Shown: positions 63,919 to 64,000 of the stretch, piece after piece
Layout: every line of letters starts with the position of its first letter
Position numbering within the stretch: position 1 is the first letter of the stretch
Assembly: GCA_016777585.1 (NCBI GenBank)
Contig: JADHRD010000001.1
Coordinates: 34,056-98,055 of the forward strand
Direction of reading: 5' to 3'
DNA from: Rhodospirillales bacterium
GTDB taxonomy: Bacteria > Pseudomonadota > Alphaproteobacteria > Rhodospirillales > UBA2165
Length of the DNA stretch: 64,000 bases
Made by a program: the position numbers and the translations under genes
Notes under the pieces: model-generated
What the model was told of the DNA's origin: nothing
Databases searched by the model: none
Seen by the model: only the letters and a program-made list of their open reading frames with translations

Positions 63919-64000
63919 TTATTCTTTGTCCCAATTGCGGATTGGTTTTGCACCGGCTTTACGGACACCGTTCATATAGCTGGACAGAATCTTATTCCCG
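63919..64000 (-). CDS. C-terminal end of a TRAP solute-binding protein (cut by window edge)
   Basis: The last 26 codons of a minus-strand frame that enters from the right edge: residues SSYMNGVRKAGAKPIRNWDK and then a stop (TAA, 63919-63921). The charged, helical tail fits the C-terminus of DctP-type binding proteins, and the position just upstream of dctQ is where the binding protein is expected. There is too little sequence to classify further. Confidence 0.6.
   Translation of the reverse strand, partial: GNKILSSYMNGVRKAGAKPIRNWDKE

Overview
The window is a 64 kb piece of an AT-rich alphaproteobacterial chromosome. The family content and gene order fit that class: acnA next to a complete System I cytochrome c maturation cluster, ffh-rpsP-rimM-trmD-rplS leading into leuCDB, dapF-mtaB-ftsY, a pst-phoU-phoB operon, an mlaA-mlaC pair, and TRAP transporters. 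The high AT content and two TRAP systems suggest a marine or other oligotrophic lineage. I cannot place it at order level from sequence alone.

Layout. 1-6.7 kb (minus strand): ffh, rpsP, rimM, trmD, rplS, leuC, leuD and the 5' part of leuB, probably one long transcriptional run read from a promoter near 6.8 kb. 6.9-10 kb (plus): dapF-mtaB-ftsY with ATGA overlaps. 10-12.4 kb: a small unknown gene and a degenerate chemoreceptor-like membrane protein. 12.4-16.4 kb (minus): pgk and acnA. 16.6-23.5 kb (plus): ccmABCDEFGHI, including a 59-codon ccmD. 23.5-27 kb (minus): a TRAP transporter (dctP-dctQ-dctM) and a pterin carbinolamine dehydratase. 27.2-30 kb (plus): a 3-oxoadipyl-CoA thiolase and an adrenodoxin-reductase-type ferredoxin/NADP reductase. 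30-36 kb (minus): prmA, a UvrD/PcrA helicase, a CLC chloride transporter and purU. 36.5-38 kb (plus): mlaA-mlaC. 38-48.4 kb: ettA, then the phosphate regulon pstS-pstC-pstA-pstB-phoU-phoB (minus) behind a four-repeat Pho box, divergent ppk2 (plus) and phoR (minus).

48.5-64 kb is an aromatic catabolism region. It holds a fused CoA-thioester hydroxylase/old-yellow-enzyme reductase opposite ridA. Next is a long minus-strand operon: flavin hydroxylase, aryl-CoA ligase, a gene remnant, an HsaA-like monooxygenase, a type I extradiol dioxygenase, a sulfatase, LigJ and LigI. After that come a VOC protein, an IclR regulator and a second TRAP transporter running off the right edge. Parts of this region are visibly richer in G+C than the rest of the window. 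A plausible reading is TRAP import of an aromatic acid, perhaps sulfated or amino-substituted, then CoA activation, ring hydroxylation and ring cleavage, with feeding of carboxylic intermediates to LigI/LigJ under IclR control. The exact substrate cannot be read from the sequence.

The most interesting new observations are a palindrome with 13-bp perfect arms between the fused hydroxylase and ridA; a shared ATATTGTAYAA motif overlapping two predicted promoters around the IclR gene; a decayed gentisate-dioxygenase-like gene inside the catabolic operon with its ribosome binding site intact; a PPK2 with an N-terminal helix-hairpin-helix domain; a PhoR with no membrane segment; and a chemoreceptor-like protein with an eroded signalling tip. 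No tRNA, rRNA, CRISPR array, insertion sequence or phage gene was seen.
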